From assembly GCF_000160555.1 (NCBI RefSeq), contig NZ_GG749278.1, positions 160,897 through 224,896 on the forward strand: a stretch of 64,000 nt of DNA, given 5' to 3'. Every line of letters starts with the position of its first letter. The first letter of the stretch is position 1. Shown here piece by piece: positions 8,831 through 17,453 of the stretch. The translations under genes and the position numbers were made by a program. This DNA is from Centipeda noxia ATCC 43541 (GTDB lineage: Bacteria > Bacillota > Negativicutes > Selenomonadales > Selenomonadaceae). The notes under the pieces are model-generated. The model had not been told where the DNA came from. It did not search any database and saw nothing but the letters and a program-made list of their open reading frames with translations.

Positions 8831-10083
8831 CGATCCTCCGCCAAGCGATTCTCCACGCGCAAATGTACCTTTGTCCCCTTGCCCGGCTCAGAGAGGATCT
8901 GGATCGCCGCGCCGATGATCTTGGCACGCTCCTCCATGCCGATCATACCGAAATGGCGCCCCCGCTGCCGGCGCTGCGTCTCCATATCGAGCGCATCGTC
9001 TGCATCCTCCGGCTCCTCCACACGGCGATTCGGATCGAATCCTACGCCGTCGTCCGCGATGAGCACCGTGAGTGCCTGATCCGTGTAGTGCATGCGCACA
9101 CGCACCTTGTCGGTCTTGGCATGGTGAACGACATTGTTCAGTGCCTCCTGCACAATGCGGAAGATCGCGATCTCCACATGTTTTGGAAGCGCGTAATACG
9201 TCCCCTCGAGGCTGAATGTCCCGCGGAGCTTCCCGCGCTCGCCGAACAGCCGGACGAGCTGCTCCACCGCCTGCGGCAGCCCGAGATCGTCAAGCGCCAT
9301 CGGACGCATGTCGAAGATGATCTGCCGCACGCCCGTCAGACATCCTCGGATCTCCTCGCGCAGCTCAACGAGCGTTTTCTTTGCCTCCGCCATGTCCTGG
9401 TCCATCAGCCGCTCCGTGATTGTTGTCGTAAATAGGGCATTCGCCAAGTCCTGCGCAGGACCGTCATGGAGCTCGCGCGAGATACGGTAGCGCTCCTCCT
9501 CTGTCGCCTTGATGATGCGTGCGCCGACAAATTTATCCTTCTGCACCGCCTCGATCTTCCATATAACTCCGCTGACCTGCGTGCTGAGATAGCTGAGAAC
9601 CGATCCGATGGAAAGCGCCATGTGCTCGGCACGCTCCACCACCGTAAAGAGATAGCGCAGGCGGATCTCGAGCTTGTCGCGCTCCACGCGCATCGCCTGC
9701 TCCTTCTCGCGCTCAATCGCGAGGTTGATCTGGATGATCGAGACCGCCTCATAGCTCTTTCGGATCTCCTCCTCCGTATGCTCGGAGAAGTTCCGGCTCA
9801 CCTCGGCAAGCCGCTGCTTCGCCCGCTGCTCATCCGCCGCGAGGGCGTCCACGCGCGCGATCGTATCCGCGACGTTCTTCTTGAGCTCTGCAAGCCGGTC
9901 CCGTGCCTCGTCTACCTCATTGCGCGTATTTTGATAGATGTCAAAAATCTGCGTCTTATTGTCCTCGATCGTGTCGATCGTATTGGTCAGGAGCCTGCGC
10001 AGCTGTCCTTCCTCAAGGCCCTCTTCGATCCGCTCGTCTGCCAAATCGGCACGCGCATGGCGCTGTTTCTTACTCGTACGCAT
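8827..10083 (-). CDS. DegS-like cytoplasmic sensor histidine kinase
   Basis: A 418-residue soluble kinase. Residues about 1-195 are highly charged and coiled-coil rich, with no membrane segment, as in the DegS sensor region. The HisKA_3 box is ERYRISRELHDGPAQDLANA with the phospho-acceptor His near 206. The ATPase domain has EALNNVVHHAKTD (N box), VLIADDGVGFDP (G1) and GRHFGMIGMEERA (G2). I place the start at ATG 10083, preceded by GGAGGGGACGG; longer readings would begin in the promoter region. DegS normally partners with DegU, but no response regulator is encoded here. It heads an operon of metabolic and RNA-processing genes. Confidence 0.88.
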   Translation of the reverse strand: MRTSKKQRHARADLADERIEEGLEEGQLRRLLTNTIDTIEDNKTQIFDIYQNTRNEVDEARDRLAELKKNVADTIARVDALAADEQRAKQRLAEVSRNFSEHTEEEIRKSYEAVSIIQINLAIEREKEQAMRVERDKLEIRLRYLFTVVERAEHMALSIGSVLSYLSTQVSGVIWKIEAVQKDKFVGARIIKATEEERYRISRELHDGPAQDLANALFTTTITERLMDQDMAEAKKTLVELREEIRGCLTGVRQIIFDMRPMALDDLGLPQAVEQLVRLFGERGKLRGTFSLEGTYYALPKHVEIAIFRIVQEALNNVVHHAKTDKVRVRMHYTDQALTVLIADDGVGFDPNRRVEEPEDADDALDMETQRRQRGRHFGMIGMEERAKIIGAAIQILSEPGKGTKVHLRVENRLAEDR

Positions 10084-10113
10084 CCGTCCCCTCCTGCACT
10101 CTGTCATGCGCCT

Positions 10114-10142
10114 ATTGTACCCCATTTCCCCGTAAAAGTCAC
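10114..10142 (-). promoter_or_regulatory. Promoter of the kinase operon
   Basis: On the minus strand GTGACT (10142-10137) and TACAAT (10119-10114) are 17 bases apart, ending about 30 bases before the kinase ATG at 10083. It is divergent from the promoter at 10156-10184. Confidence 0.6.
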
Positions 10143-10155
10143 GCAGACTTCTCCC

Positions 10156-10184
10156 TTGCATTTTTCTTAAAAAATCGGTAAAAT
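10156..10184 (+). promoter_or_regulatory. Promoter of the YgbA_NO-like gene
   Basis: TTGCAT (10156-10161) and TAAAAT (10179-10184) are 17 bases apart. The ATG at 10243 follows about 50 bases after the expected start site. Confidence 0.6.
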
Positions 10185-10242
10185 GACCAAATGGAGAGAA
10201 AACATATCCACAACAGATAAAACGAAAGCACAGGTGATCCGC

Positions 10243-10701
10243 ATGAGCATATTCTCACGCTTCCTCCCGAAGCGCAAACCGCCAGAACTTAAAAACAACA
10301 TCCCGAAGGAGAAGGAGAACATCCGCAAGACCTTCGGCGTCTACTGCAAAAATCATCACGGCGGCAGGAACGGGAAGCTCTGCCCGAGCTGCACCGCGCT
10401 CCTCGCCACCGTCTTTACAAAGATGGATCGTTGTCCCTACGGCATCACAAAGCCGATCTGCGACCGCTGCGACCGTCCGTGTTTCGGCACGAAGGCGACG
10501 CAGGAATTCCTCGCCATTATGAGCAGCTCCCAGCGCGGCATGTTCCTGCGCCACCCCATCATGACGATCCGGCACAAGATCGCCGGCATGGGCGTGAACT
10601 ACGCGAAATACCAGCGGGACAAAAAGACCAGCGAAAAGCTGAAAGCGAGAGAGCAGGCCGCAAAAACACGCGCAAAGGAAAAAGAGAAAAAAACAACATA
10701 A
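10243..10701 (+). CDS. YgbA_NO-like cysteine-rich protein (nitrous oxide-stimulated promoter family)
   Basis: A 152-residue protein with a cysteine/histidine cluster: YCKNHHGG, LCPSCTALL, DRCPYG and ICDRCDRPCFG. This spacing matches the YgbA family, whose promoters respond to nitrosative conditions in enterobacteria; the biochemical role is not settled. The cysteines could bind a metal or iron-sulfur cluster (inference). The C-terminal 25 residues are a lysine/arginine/glutamate-rich helix. The start is ATG 10243 with AGGTGAT upstream; the longer reading begins in the promoter. It is a single gene between its own promoter and a strong terminator. Confidence 0.75.
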   Translation: MSIFSRFLPKRKPPELKNNIPKEKENIRKTFGVYCKNHHGGRNGKLCPSCTALLATVFTKMDRCPYGITKPICDRCDRPCFGTKATQEFLAIMSSSQRGMFLRHPIMTIRHKIAGMGVNYAKYQRDKKTSEKLKAREQAAKTRAKEKEKKTT

Positions 10702-10737
10702 AAGGAACCTCCCGGAATGAAACGGGAGGTTCCTTTT
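10700..10737. terminator. Bidirectional rho-independent terminator
   Basis: A perfect 15-bp stem (10700-10714 with 10723-10737), an 8-base loop and A/T runs on both flanks. It separates the rightward YgbA_NO-like gene from the leftward chemotaxis-type gene and can serve both. Confidence 0.9.
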
Positions 10738-10753
10738 ACATTTCAGTCCCCTG

Positions 10754-11278
10754 TTATGCCAGCTTCTTGATATAGTCCTTGAGCTCTTCTGCCGCATGCG
10801 TCACACGCGAAAGATTCGCCGTAATCTCCTGCGTCGACGCCGCCTGCTGCTCGCTGATCGCGCCCGTCGTCTCGATGGATCTCGAGATATCCTCGACTGC
10901 GCGGTTCATCTCGTTGAGCGTTACCTGAATGCGCTCCGTTGCCTCGCGTGACTGCTCGGCAAGCTTGCGCACCTCCTCCGCCACGACCGCGAAGCCGCGT
11001 CCCTGCTCGCCGGCGCGCGCCGCCTCAATCGCCGCATTCAGGCCGAGCAGATTCGTCTGGCCCGCGATATTCGTGATAAAATCGATCACCTTGATCGTGT
11101 CGGCATTGCGCTCCTCCAGGAACTTCGCCTGCTTGACCGACTCCTGACCTGCGCTCGCGAGTTCTGTCGCGCTCTGCGCAACCTGCTCGATCGCCGCGTA
11201 AACCGTCTGCGTTGATGTGGCGATCTGCTCAACCGCTTCAAGCAGGCGCTCGTGGTCAATCTTTGTCTCTTCTGCCAT
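10754..11278 (-). CDS. Short cytoplasmic methyl-accepting chemotaxis-type signalling protein
   Basis: A 174-residue protein made almost only of an MCP signalling domain. The hairpin tip is [20 protein letters not shown] followed by [20 protein letters not shown], the invariant CheA/CheW contact region. Helical coiled-coil arms flank it, with [12 protein letters not shown] resembling a methylation helix. There is no membrane segment and no recognisable sensory domain; only about 40 residues precede the first arm. The start is ATG 11278 with GAGGGAGAAA upstream. No other chemotaxis gene is in the window. It may act as a soluble adaptor-like receptor (inference). Confidence 0.85.
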   Translation of the reverse strand: MAEETKIDHERLLEAVEQIATSTQTVYAAIEQVAQSATELASAGQESVKQAKFLEERNADTIKVIDFITNIAGQTNLLGLNAAIEAARAGEQGRGFAVVAEEVRKLAEQSREATERIQVTLNEMNRAVEDISRSIETTGAISEQQAASTQEITANLSRVTHAAEELKDYIKKLA

Positions 11279-11379
11279 TTTCTCTCCCTCTCTGATCCAC
11301 CCTGATAATGATGTCATATACGCTGTCTGCTATCGTTTTAATTCAACATATATGAGAAAAAACCTTCCAAGACAAAAAA

Positions 11380-12615
11380 TTATCTCTGATCTTCCGGCAT
11401 GAGGATAATGTTCACCGGCAGGTTGGATGCGCCGGGCGGCGAGTACTCGAACTGCACGGACTGATCGCTCGAATATGTGCCGAGATCGGCGAGCTCCGTG
11501 TACTCTGTGAGCAGCAGCCGCCCCTCCGCACGCGCCTGTGCCGCCTGTGCGGATTCCGGGCGCGTCTGATCGCCGAAATACGGACGGAGCGACGGCGTCT
11601 CCACGAGGCGCTTCTTTGTCCCGCTCACCGCACGAATGGCACCTGCATAGACACCTCCGAGCGGGCTGAGAAAGTATCGCGTCTGCACGCGCCCTGCCGT
11701 TGGTATATTGATCTGATAGAGGATGCCGTAGTTGCCGTAGTTGACGACCGCAGTGCCGTCTGTCGCATCGACGCCGCTGCGGTAGGTATCGTGCACATTG
11801 TCGCCGATAGGGAAGTAGACCGCCCCGTCGCGGGCCGGATAATAGACCTTCCCCGAAGTGACGATGCGGTTCATCCCGCGGAACGTTCCGCGCAGCGCAA
11901 TCTCATCGCGCGGAAGCACGTGGGCCGTACGAAGGAATGCAAATGGGTCGACGTCGGCGCCGTACATGATGACAGAGACCCGTACGGGGGCGCTCGCATG
12001 GAAATCATAGACGCCGTAAACCAGCTCCCCCGGTGCGAGAACGGTTTCATCCATCGCAGGTGCGAGCAGGCGCGGGCGCTCCTTTGTCACATGGATGCGC
12101 TCACTCATCTCCTGCGGGTCAAAGTAGCCGATCTGCGTTGCCTTGCCGACATACAGATAGTCCACACTTGGCATACTTGCCGCGCCGCGGGTCACAGAGA
12201 CGACTGCAAGATCCGCATCCGTCTCAAGAATAACGGCGACCTTCTTCGGCTGTGCCGTATCGTTCAGATGATAGTAGAGGATGCGTGCATCCCCATCCAC
12301 CGTATCACGGTAGAGGATTCCGCTCTCCTTGACGTACTCTGGGCTGTCGGAGAAGAGCAGCGTGCCGCCCGTATCGCGGGACTCCACATCCCAGCGGCGC
12401 ACCATGCGCGACGCACCGGGTGAGAATATGCTGTTCTGCGGAGGCGCCTCCGCCTTGATAATGCTGGCAACGCGGCCGCGGATGTCCACCTGTGCCGTTC
12501 CCCTTTCACGCATGATCGTCGTTCCCGCACTGTGGGGCGCCGCCCCTGCATATCCCGTCAGGCAAAGAAGCGCAAGCATCAGCATTGCTGCATCCCGAAA
12601 CATTCCCTTATTCAT
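11380..12615 (-). CDS. Exported protein of unknown function
   Basis: I do not recognise this 411-residue protein. Residues 1-25 form a secretion signal (MNKGMFRDAAMLMLALLCL, then an AGA-A type cleavage region). The mature part is beta-rich and has no cysteines, repeats or further membrane segments. Motifs such as GELVYGVYDFHASAPVRVSV and IGDNVHDTYRSGVD suggest an all-beta extracytoplasmic domain. It lies 25 bases downstream of the polysaccharide deacetylase on the same strand, so a periplasmic or envelope role linked to polysaccharide is plausible but unproven. It is the last gene before the chemotaxis-type gene. Confidence 0.75.
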   Translation of the reverse strand: MNKGMFRDAAMLMLALLCLTGYAGAAPHSAGTTIMRERGTAQVDIRGRVASIIKAEAPPQNSIFSPGASRMVRRWDVESRDTGGTLLFSDSPEYVKESGILYRDTVDGDARILYYHLNDTAQPKKVAVILETDADLAVVSVTRGAASMPSVDYLYVGKATQIGYFDPQEMSERIHVTKERPRLLAPAMDETVLAPGELVYGVYDFHASAPVRVSVIMYGADVDPFAFLRTAHVLPRDEIALRGTFRGMNRIVTSGKVYYPARDGAVYFPIGDNVHDTYRSGVDATDGTAVVNYGNYGILYQINIPTAGRVQTRYFLSPLGGVYAGAIRAVSGTKKRLVETPSLRPYFGDQTRPESAQAAQARAEGRLLLTEYTELADLGTYSSDQSVQFEYSPPGASNLPVNIILMPEDQR

Positions 12616-12640
12616 GTCTCTGTCTTACATTCCCTTCATT

Positions 12641-13507
12641 TTACAGATCATCCCCGCGCAGCTTTGCCCTCAGCTGCATAAGATTGTCCCGCAGAGCCGG
12701 CGGGAGTTCCGCCATCCGCACATCCAGCCGCGCGGCAATGTCCGCCTTCATAAGGCGCAGACGGAACTCCGTCAAGCCGAAATGCGGCGGCGGGATATTG
12801 ACACGGTGCAGGAGATACGGATTCGTCTCCGTATTGTTCAGTCCCGCTTCACCCGTCACCGCCGTCAGATAGTCCTCCTCCGCGAGCATCGCAACGATGC
12901 TGTCATCGTAGGCGCCGTTCGGATAGGAGAAGCTGTAGATGGTCTTCATCCCCTTCCACTCAAGCGTCAGCTTCGAGAGGCGCAGCTCATCACGCTGCTG
13001 CGCCGGCGTGAGGGTCGTGAGCGGCAGATGATTCGCTGTATGGCTGCCGATCTCCATGCCGCGCCGCTCCAGGTCGAAGAGATCCTCCCATGTCATATAG
13101 CCGGGCTGCCCGATGTCGTTCGTCACCATATAGAACACCGCCCGCATCCCGCGCTCCTCAAGCATCGGAAGGACTACACGGTGGTTGTCCTCATAGCCGT
13201 CGTCAAAGGAGAGGATAACCGGTTTCTCCGGCAGCTCCTGCTTGCCCTTGCGGGCTCGTGCATAATCCTGCGGCGTGATGGTCGTATAGCCCTCCTCCCG
13301 CAGGTAGTCGAGCTGCGCCGCAAACTCCTCCGGAGGAACGACATACGGCTCTGCGTCGGGCCGCGGATTCTCCGTCACCATATGATACTCGAGAATCGGA
13401 AATCCTGCGGGCGGCACTGCTGTCAGAATCCATACGACAAATGCACACAGCAGCAAAGAGGGCAGCGAAAAGCTCCTCCCGAACCGTCGGCCTATTCCTC
13501 TGATCAA
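12641..13507 (-). CDS. Membrane-anchored polysaccharide deacetylase (NodB-type)
   Basis: A 288-residue carbohydrate esterase 4 protein with one N-terminal membrane anchor (about 13-32) and the catalytic domain outside the cytoplasmic membrane. ILEYHMV begins the domain. ILSFDDGYEDNH carries the catalytic/metal aspartates, and EIGSHTANHLPL gives the H-x3-5-H zinc ligands. FSYPNGAYDD is the usual fourth motif. It should deacetylate N-acetylhexosamine polymers such as peptidoglycan or exopolysaccharide. Its start overlaps the whiA stop as ATGA, which makes it part of the rapZ-yvcK-whiA transcript. Confidence 0.87.
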   Translation of the reverse strand: MIRGIGRRFGRSFSLPSLLLCAFVVWILTAVPPAGFPILEYHMVTENPRPDAEPYVVPPEEFAAQLDYLREEGYTTITPQDYARARKGKQELPEKPVILSFDDGYEDNHRVVLPMLEERGMRAVFYMVTNDIGQPGYMTWEDLFDLERRGMEIGSHTANHLPLTTLTPAQQRDELRLSKLTLEWKGMKTIYSFSYPNGAYDDSIVAMLAEEDYLTAVTGEAGLNNTETNPYLLHRVNIPPPHFGLTEFRLRLMKADIAARLDVRMAELPPALRDNLMQLRAKLRGDDL

Positions 13508-14433
13508 ATCGATACCTCCTCCGCCATCGCACGAATCTTCCGCAGGCGATGGCTCATCCCAGACTTACTGATGTGGCAGAGAGCGGCGAGTTCTGCCATG
13601 CTGACCTCCGGATGCATGCGCCGCATCTCGGCCGTCTCACGCAGATCCTCCGGCAGAGAGGAGAGCATTCCCACCGAATGCAGGCGTTCAATCGCCGCCA
13701 GCTGCTCTGCTGCCGCATCCACAGCACGCTGGAGGTTTGCCGTCTCGACATTGACCAGACGGTTCACCTGCGCGCGCACCTCCTTCAGATTACGTGCGAC
13801 CTCGATCTCCTCCGCCGCCTCCTCCGCACCGATGAGGGAGAGAAAGTCCATGACGGCATCCCCCTCTTTGAGATAGACGACGTACGTGTCGCGCCGATCC
13901 GTCAGCCCCACCGGAAAATGCAGACGGCGCAGGAGCGTATGAAGAGCGCGCCCCATCACCGCGCTCTTCGTCGTGATCTCGAGATGACAGCTTGCCTCGG
14001 GACGGTTGACGCTGCCGCCGCCGAGAAACGCTCCGCGCAGATATGCCGCGCGACAGCATTTCCTGCGCAGGAGCGTTCGATCCGTTCCCGTACGCAGCGT
14101 TCCCCTGTCGAGGAAGCCGAGCCGTGTGAGGAGCGGCGTGACGCTCTCGCCCGCAGCGATGTTGACGATGTAGGTACGGCGGCGCAGCTGCGGCGTGCGC
14201 TCCATTGCGACCGACGTCTCGATCGCGCCGTCCATCGTGTGCAGGAGGCGGATCACGCGGCGCGCGACGGCAGCATTGTCCGCGGCAAAGCGCAGTCCGA
14301 GGCCGTGCGCCCCGTCCGTCACCATAGACGCGCCCATGCGCAGGAGCGCAGCGAGTTCTGCCGTCTGACAGCAGGAGCGGTCGGTATCTGTGCGCGAGAG
14401 CGCATTTTTTACATCCGAAGCAAACGACGGCAT
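13504..14433 (-). CDS. whiA: DNA-binding regulator WhiA
   Basis: A 309-residue WhiA homologue, a bacterial protein with a homing-endonuclease-like N-terminal domain and a C-terminal helix-turn-helix; it influences cell division and chromosome segregation in Firmicutes. CCRAAYLRGAFLGGGSVNRP is the degenerate LAGLIDADG-like core (about 128-147). The C-terminal HTH is HPEVSMAELAALCHISKSGM with RLRKI after it. It starts one base after the yvcK stop. rapZ-yvcK-whiA is the classic order. Crh or HPr, which often follows, is absent and replaced by the deacetylase. Confidence 0.95.
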   Translation of the reverse strand: MPSFASDVKNALSRTDTDRSCCQTAELAALLRMGASMVTDGAHGLGLRFAADNAAVARRVIRLLHTMDGAIETSVAMERTPQLRRRTYIVNIAAGESVTPLLTRLGFLDRGTLRTGTDRTLLRRKCCRAAYLRGAFLGGGSVNRPEASCHLEITTKSAVMGRALHTLLRRLHFPVGLTDRRDTYVVYLKEGDAVMDFLSLIGAEEAAEEIEVARNLKEVRAQVNRLVNVETANLQRAVDAAAEQLAAIERLHSVGMLSSLPEDLRETAEMRRMHPEVSMAELAALCHISKSGMSHRLRKIRAMAEEVSI

Positions 14434-14434
14434 A

Positions 14435-15730
14435 TCAGTGCACCCGAAAATCGTAGATCATGCGCATGACGCTGCGGCTGAGCTTATCGGGATCATGCCG
14501 CACAGCATCGGACTGATTGATGATGTCCGCTCCGACAAAGCCGATGCCGAGCGCGTTGATCCGTTCCTCGTCCACTGCGACGGGATAGATCCCCTGCATC
14601 TCATACTTACAGCGCAGTTCCTCGGCAATCGGTGCATTGTTGACCAGCATAAAATCGATGGCCCCGCGGCCCGCATGCTTGATGATTGCCTCCGCGTGCA
14701 TGGACGCCGTATAGCCGTCCGTTTCGCCGGGCTGCGTCATGACATTGCAGATGTAGATTTTGAGCGCACGGCTTTTCCGCAGCTCCTCTGCCACACCGCT
14801 GACGAGGAGGTTTGGCATGATGCTCGTATAGAGGCTCCCGGGACCGAGGATGATCGCATCTGCCGTATGGATCGCCTCTAGTGCCGACGGAACAGGCGCA
14901 GCGTCCTGCGGAAACAGGCGCACGCGCCGGATACGGCCGGACACTTCGGGAATCCGGGACTCCCCTTCCACAACGGTGCCGTCCTCGAGGACTGCGTCGA
15001 GGCGCACAGACTGCTTCGACGCCGGGAGCACACGGCCCTTGACTGCGAGGACCTTCGAGGACTCGCGCAGCGCGGTCTCCATGTCGCCTGTGACCTCTGC
15101 CATCGCCGCGAGGAAGAGATTGCCGAAGCTGTGTCCCGCCAGGTCGCTTCGTCCTTCAAAGCGGTACTGAAAGAGCTTTTCCATCAGCGGCTCCGTGTCG
15201 GCAAGGGCCACAAGACAGTTGCGCAGATCGCCGGGCGGTATGATGCCGAGTTCCTCGCGCAGACGTCCAGAGGAACCGCCGTCATCCGCGACGGTCACAA
15301 CCGCCGTTACGTTGCTCGTCAGCTCCTTGATGCCGCGCAGCAGTACGGAGAGGCCGTGCCCTCCGCCGATCACCGTCACGGAAGGGCCGCGGCTGAGACG
15401 TGTCTTTTCATAGACCAGATCGACGAGACGTGCCGAGGTGCCCTCGGGCATGAGTGCAGTGATGACAGAGCGGATGACATGCCGCGTCGCCACAAGCATA
15501 AGCACCATGCCGAAGACGGCGATGAGCACGCCTGCAATCACTGTAAACCCATAGTCATAGCTGCCCTGCCACGTATAGACGAAGCGGAAGATTGCCTCCT
15601 CAATCGAATCAATGTATTTGTAGTTGAAGATCAGTGCAGCTCCGAGGCCGACACAGAGCGTCCCGAGTGCGAAGACGAACAGCCAGCGCTTGAAGCCCAT
15701 GCCGGGATAAAGCCATTTGATCAAATGCAT
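14435..15730 (-). CDS. yvcK: YvcK/CofD-like gluconeogenesis and morphology factor
   Basis: A 431-residue protein with two N-terminal membrane segments (about 15-40 and 60-83), then the UDP-sugar-binding YvcK domain. VTVIGGGHGLSVLLRGIKEL, VVTVADDGGSSGRLREELGI and PPGDLRNCLVALA are diagnostic. The canonical glycine-rich loop has threonine where this one has histidine (GGGHG). YvcK is needed for growth on gluconeogenic carbon sources and for cell shape. The membrane-anchored N-terminus is an extension relative to B. subtilis YvcK. It sits 4 bases after rapZ. Confidence 0.94.
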   Translation of the reverse strand: MHLIKWLYPGMGFKRWLFVFALGTLCVGLGAALIFNYKYIDSIEEAIFRFVYTWQGSYDYGFTVIAGVLIAVFGMVLMLVATRHVIRSVITALMPEGTSARLVDLVYEKTRLSRGPSVTVIGGGHGLSVLLRGIKELTSNVTAVVTVADDGGSSGRLREELGIIPPGDLRNCLVALADTEPLMEKLFQYRFEGRSDLAGHSFGNLFLAAMAEVTGDMETALRESSKVLAVKGRVLPASKQSVRLDAVLEDGTVVEGESRIPEVSGRIRRVRLFPQDAAPVPSALEAIHTADAIILGPGSLYTSIMPNLLVSGVAEELRKSRALKIYICNVMTQPGETDGYTASMHAEAIIKHAGRGAIDFMLVNNAPIAEELRCKYEMQGIYPVAVDEERINALGIGFVGADIINQSDAVRHDPDKLSRSVMRMIYDFRVH

Positions 15731-15734
15731 GGCA

Positions 15735-16646
15735 TCATCCCTCGCTCACGTGTTCCTGCACCTCGTTCTTCATGAGATCGCGATGCTCAAGGCGCGCATC
15801 ATAGGAGTCCTTGATCCGGTCATAGAGGTGCTTTGCGATAAAAACGCTGCGGTGCATGCCGCCCGTACATCCGATCGCGATGACAAGCTGGCTCTTGCCC
15901 TCCTTCACATAGTGCGGCAGGAGAAAATCGATGAATCCGTCGAGGTGCTGCTCGAACTTCTGCGTCACGTCCCATGACTCGATGTAGGAGGCAACCTGCG
16001 GCACGGTGCCGCTTTTGCTGCGGAGCGAGTCCACGTAGAACGGATTCGGCAGGAAGCGCACATCAAAGACGAGATCGGCGTCGAGCGGGATGCCGTACTT
16101 AAATCCGAACGAGAGAATGTTGACGCTCATCACCGCATCCGTGCCCGGCGTATCGTAGTGCTGACGGATAATATCGCGCAGCTCGGCCTTGCGCAGCTTG
16201 GACGTATTGACGAGCTGCGTTGCGCGCGCGCGCACGGGGGCAAGGAGCTCACGTTCGCGCGTCACGCCCTCTGAGATGCGTGCGGCGGGCGCGAGCGGAT
16301 GCGGACGCCGCGTCTCTTTATAGCGGCGGATGATCACATCGTCCGAGGCTTCGATAAAGAGCAGTTCATAGGAAATATCCCCCGCATCCAGTTCATTGAG
16401 CACCTTGACAAAATCGTCAAAGAACTCCCGGCTGCGCGTATCCACCACGATCGCTGCGCGGCTGATCTGCCCCTGCGTCTCGCGGCAAAGATCAATGAAT
16501 TTCGGGATGAAGATCGGCGGCAGATTGTCCACGCAGAAATAGCCGATGTCCTCCATGTAGCGTGCGGCAAGGGATTTCCCGCCGCCCGACAGACCTGTCA
16601 CGATCACGGGGCGGAACTTCTCCGCGGGACGCTTCACCTCGCTCAT
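15735..16646 (-). CDS. rapZ: RNase adapter / nucleotide-binding protein RapZ (YvcJ)
   Basis: A 303-residue RapZ family protein. The Walker A loop is VTGLSGGGKSLAARYMEDIG with YFCVDNLPP after it, as in all family members. VVDTRSREFF and LLFIEASDDVIIRRYKETRR follow. The C-terminal domain has FGFKYGIPLDADLVFDVRFL and the signature AIGCTGGMHRSV. In enterobacteria it directs RNase E to GlmZ; in Firmicutes YvcJ affects competence, and its RNA partner is unclear. It begins 9 bases after the second Cof gene and is followed by yvcK. Confidence 0.96.
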   Translation of the reverse strand: MSEVKRPAEKFRPVIVTGLSGGGKSLAARYMEDIGYFCVDNLPPIFIPKFIDLCRETQGQISRAAIVVDTRSREFFDDFVKVLNELDAGDISYELLFIEASDDVIIRRYKETRRPHPLAPAARISEGVTRERELLAPVRARATQLVNTSKLRKAELRDIIRQHYDTPGTDAVMSVNILSFGFKYGIPLDADLVFDVRFLPNPFYVDSLRSKSGTVPQVASYIESWDVTQKFEQHLDGFIDFLLPHYVKEGKSQLVIAIGCTGGMHRSVFIAKHLYDRIKDSYDARLEHRDLMKNEVQEHVSEG

Positions 16647-16655
16647 AATATCACC

Positions 16656-17450
16656 TCACAGCACAAATTTCTCGATCGCGGCGGCGATCCCATCCGCATC
16701 ATTGGACGCCGTCACATAGCGGGCGCGCTCTTTTGCTTTCGGCCGCCCGTTCTCCGGCACAACGGAGAAGGCGCCCATCTCCAGCATCTCATAATCGTTG
16801 TCCGCATCGCCCGCGACCATCACCTCATTGAGGCACAGGCCCATCGCATCGGCGAGCGCCTGCACGCCGACTGCCTTGGAGACGCCGGGCGGATTGATGT
16901 CGAGGCTCGTCCCCGTGTTCTGCTGCGGCACAATCTGATCACCGAAATGCTCCTGCACAGCGCGCAGGCAACCCCCGATGCCGTCATCCAGATTGCGCAG
17001 GACAAACTGCGGGACATTCTCCGTATAGCGGAGATAGTCATTTCCGACTGCCGTCACCACGAAATCCGCCGTTGTACGGTAGGCAGTGAAATATTCCGGA
17101 CGGTACTCCGGCGCATAGATCTCCGTGCCGATATACCAGTTCACATACCAATGGCGATCGTAGACAAACGTTAGAAATTCTCTGACGAGAGCAGTATCGA
17201 AATAACGCGCAAAAACGGGCGTCCCCTTCTCTGTCCCGATATAAGCACCGTTGCAGCAGACAATAGGCGCATCCGAACCGATCAGGCGGGCAAAATGCAG
17301 TGCCGAACGGAGCATGCGTCCCGTCGCAATCGTGACGGTGACGCCGCGGGCCATTGCACGCGTGAGGACGTCTTTTGTATGTGCAGTGATTTTCTTGTCT
17401 GATGTGAGAAGCGTCCCGTCCAGATCGAGTGCAATGAGTTTGATCGCCAT
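16656..17450 (-). CDS. Cof-type HAD phosphatase
   Basis: A 264-residue HAD-IIB sugar or nucleotide phosphatase. Motif I is LIALDLDGTLLTSDKKI, motif II TIATGRMLRS, and motifs III/IV are SKAVGVQALAD and VMVAGDADNDYEMLEMG. The C2 cap lies between about 85 and 190. The substrate of such phosphatases cannot be predicted from sequence. It starts three bases after the neighbouring Cof gene and the two are probably tandem duplicates that diverged. It leads into rapZ. Confidence 0.9.
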   Translation of the reverse strand: MAIKLIALDLDGTLLTSDKKITAHTKDVLTRAMARGVTVTIATGRMLRSALHFARLIGSDAPIVCCNGAYIGTEKGTPVFARYFDTALVREFLTFVYDRHWYVNWYIGTEIYAPEYRPEYFTAYRTTADFVVTAVGNDYLRYTENVPQFVLRNLDDGIGGCLRAVQEHFGDQIVPQQNTGTSLDINPPGVSKAVGVQALADAMGLCLNEVMVAGDADNDYEMLEMGAFSVVPENGRPKAKERARYVTASNDADGIAAAIEKFVL

Positions 17451-17453
17451 GAT

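Noticed and set aside
8827-10161. Longer start of the DegS-like kinase at 10161
   Set aside because: The extra 26 codons run through the promoter, and the ATG at 10083 has a near-perfect ribosome site.
12329-13876. 515-codon plus-strand frame across two leftward genes
   Set aside because: It spans the junction of two genes with good motifs on the minus strand, so it is a shadow.
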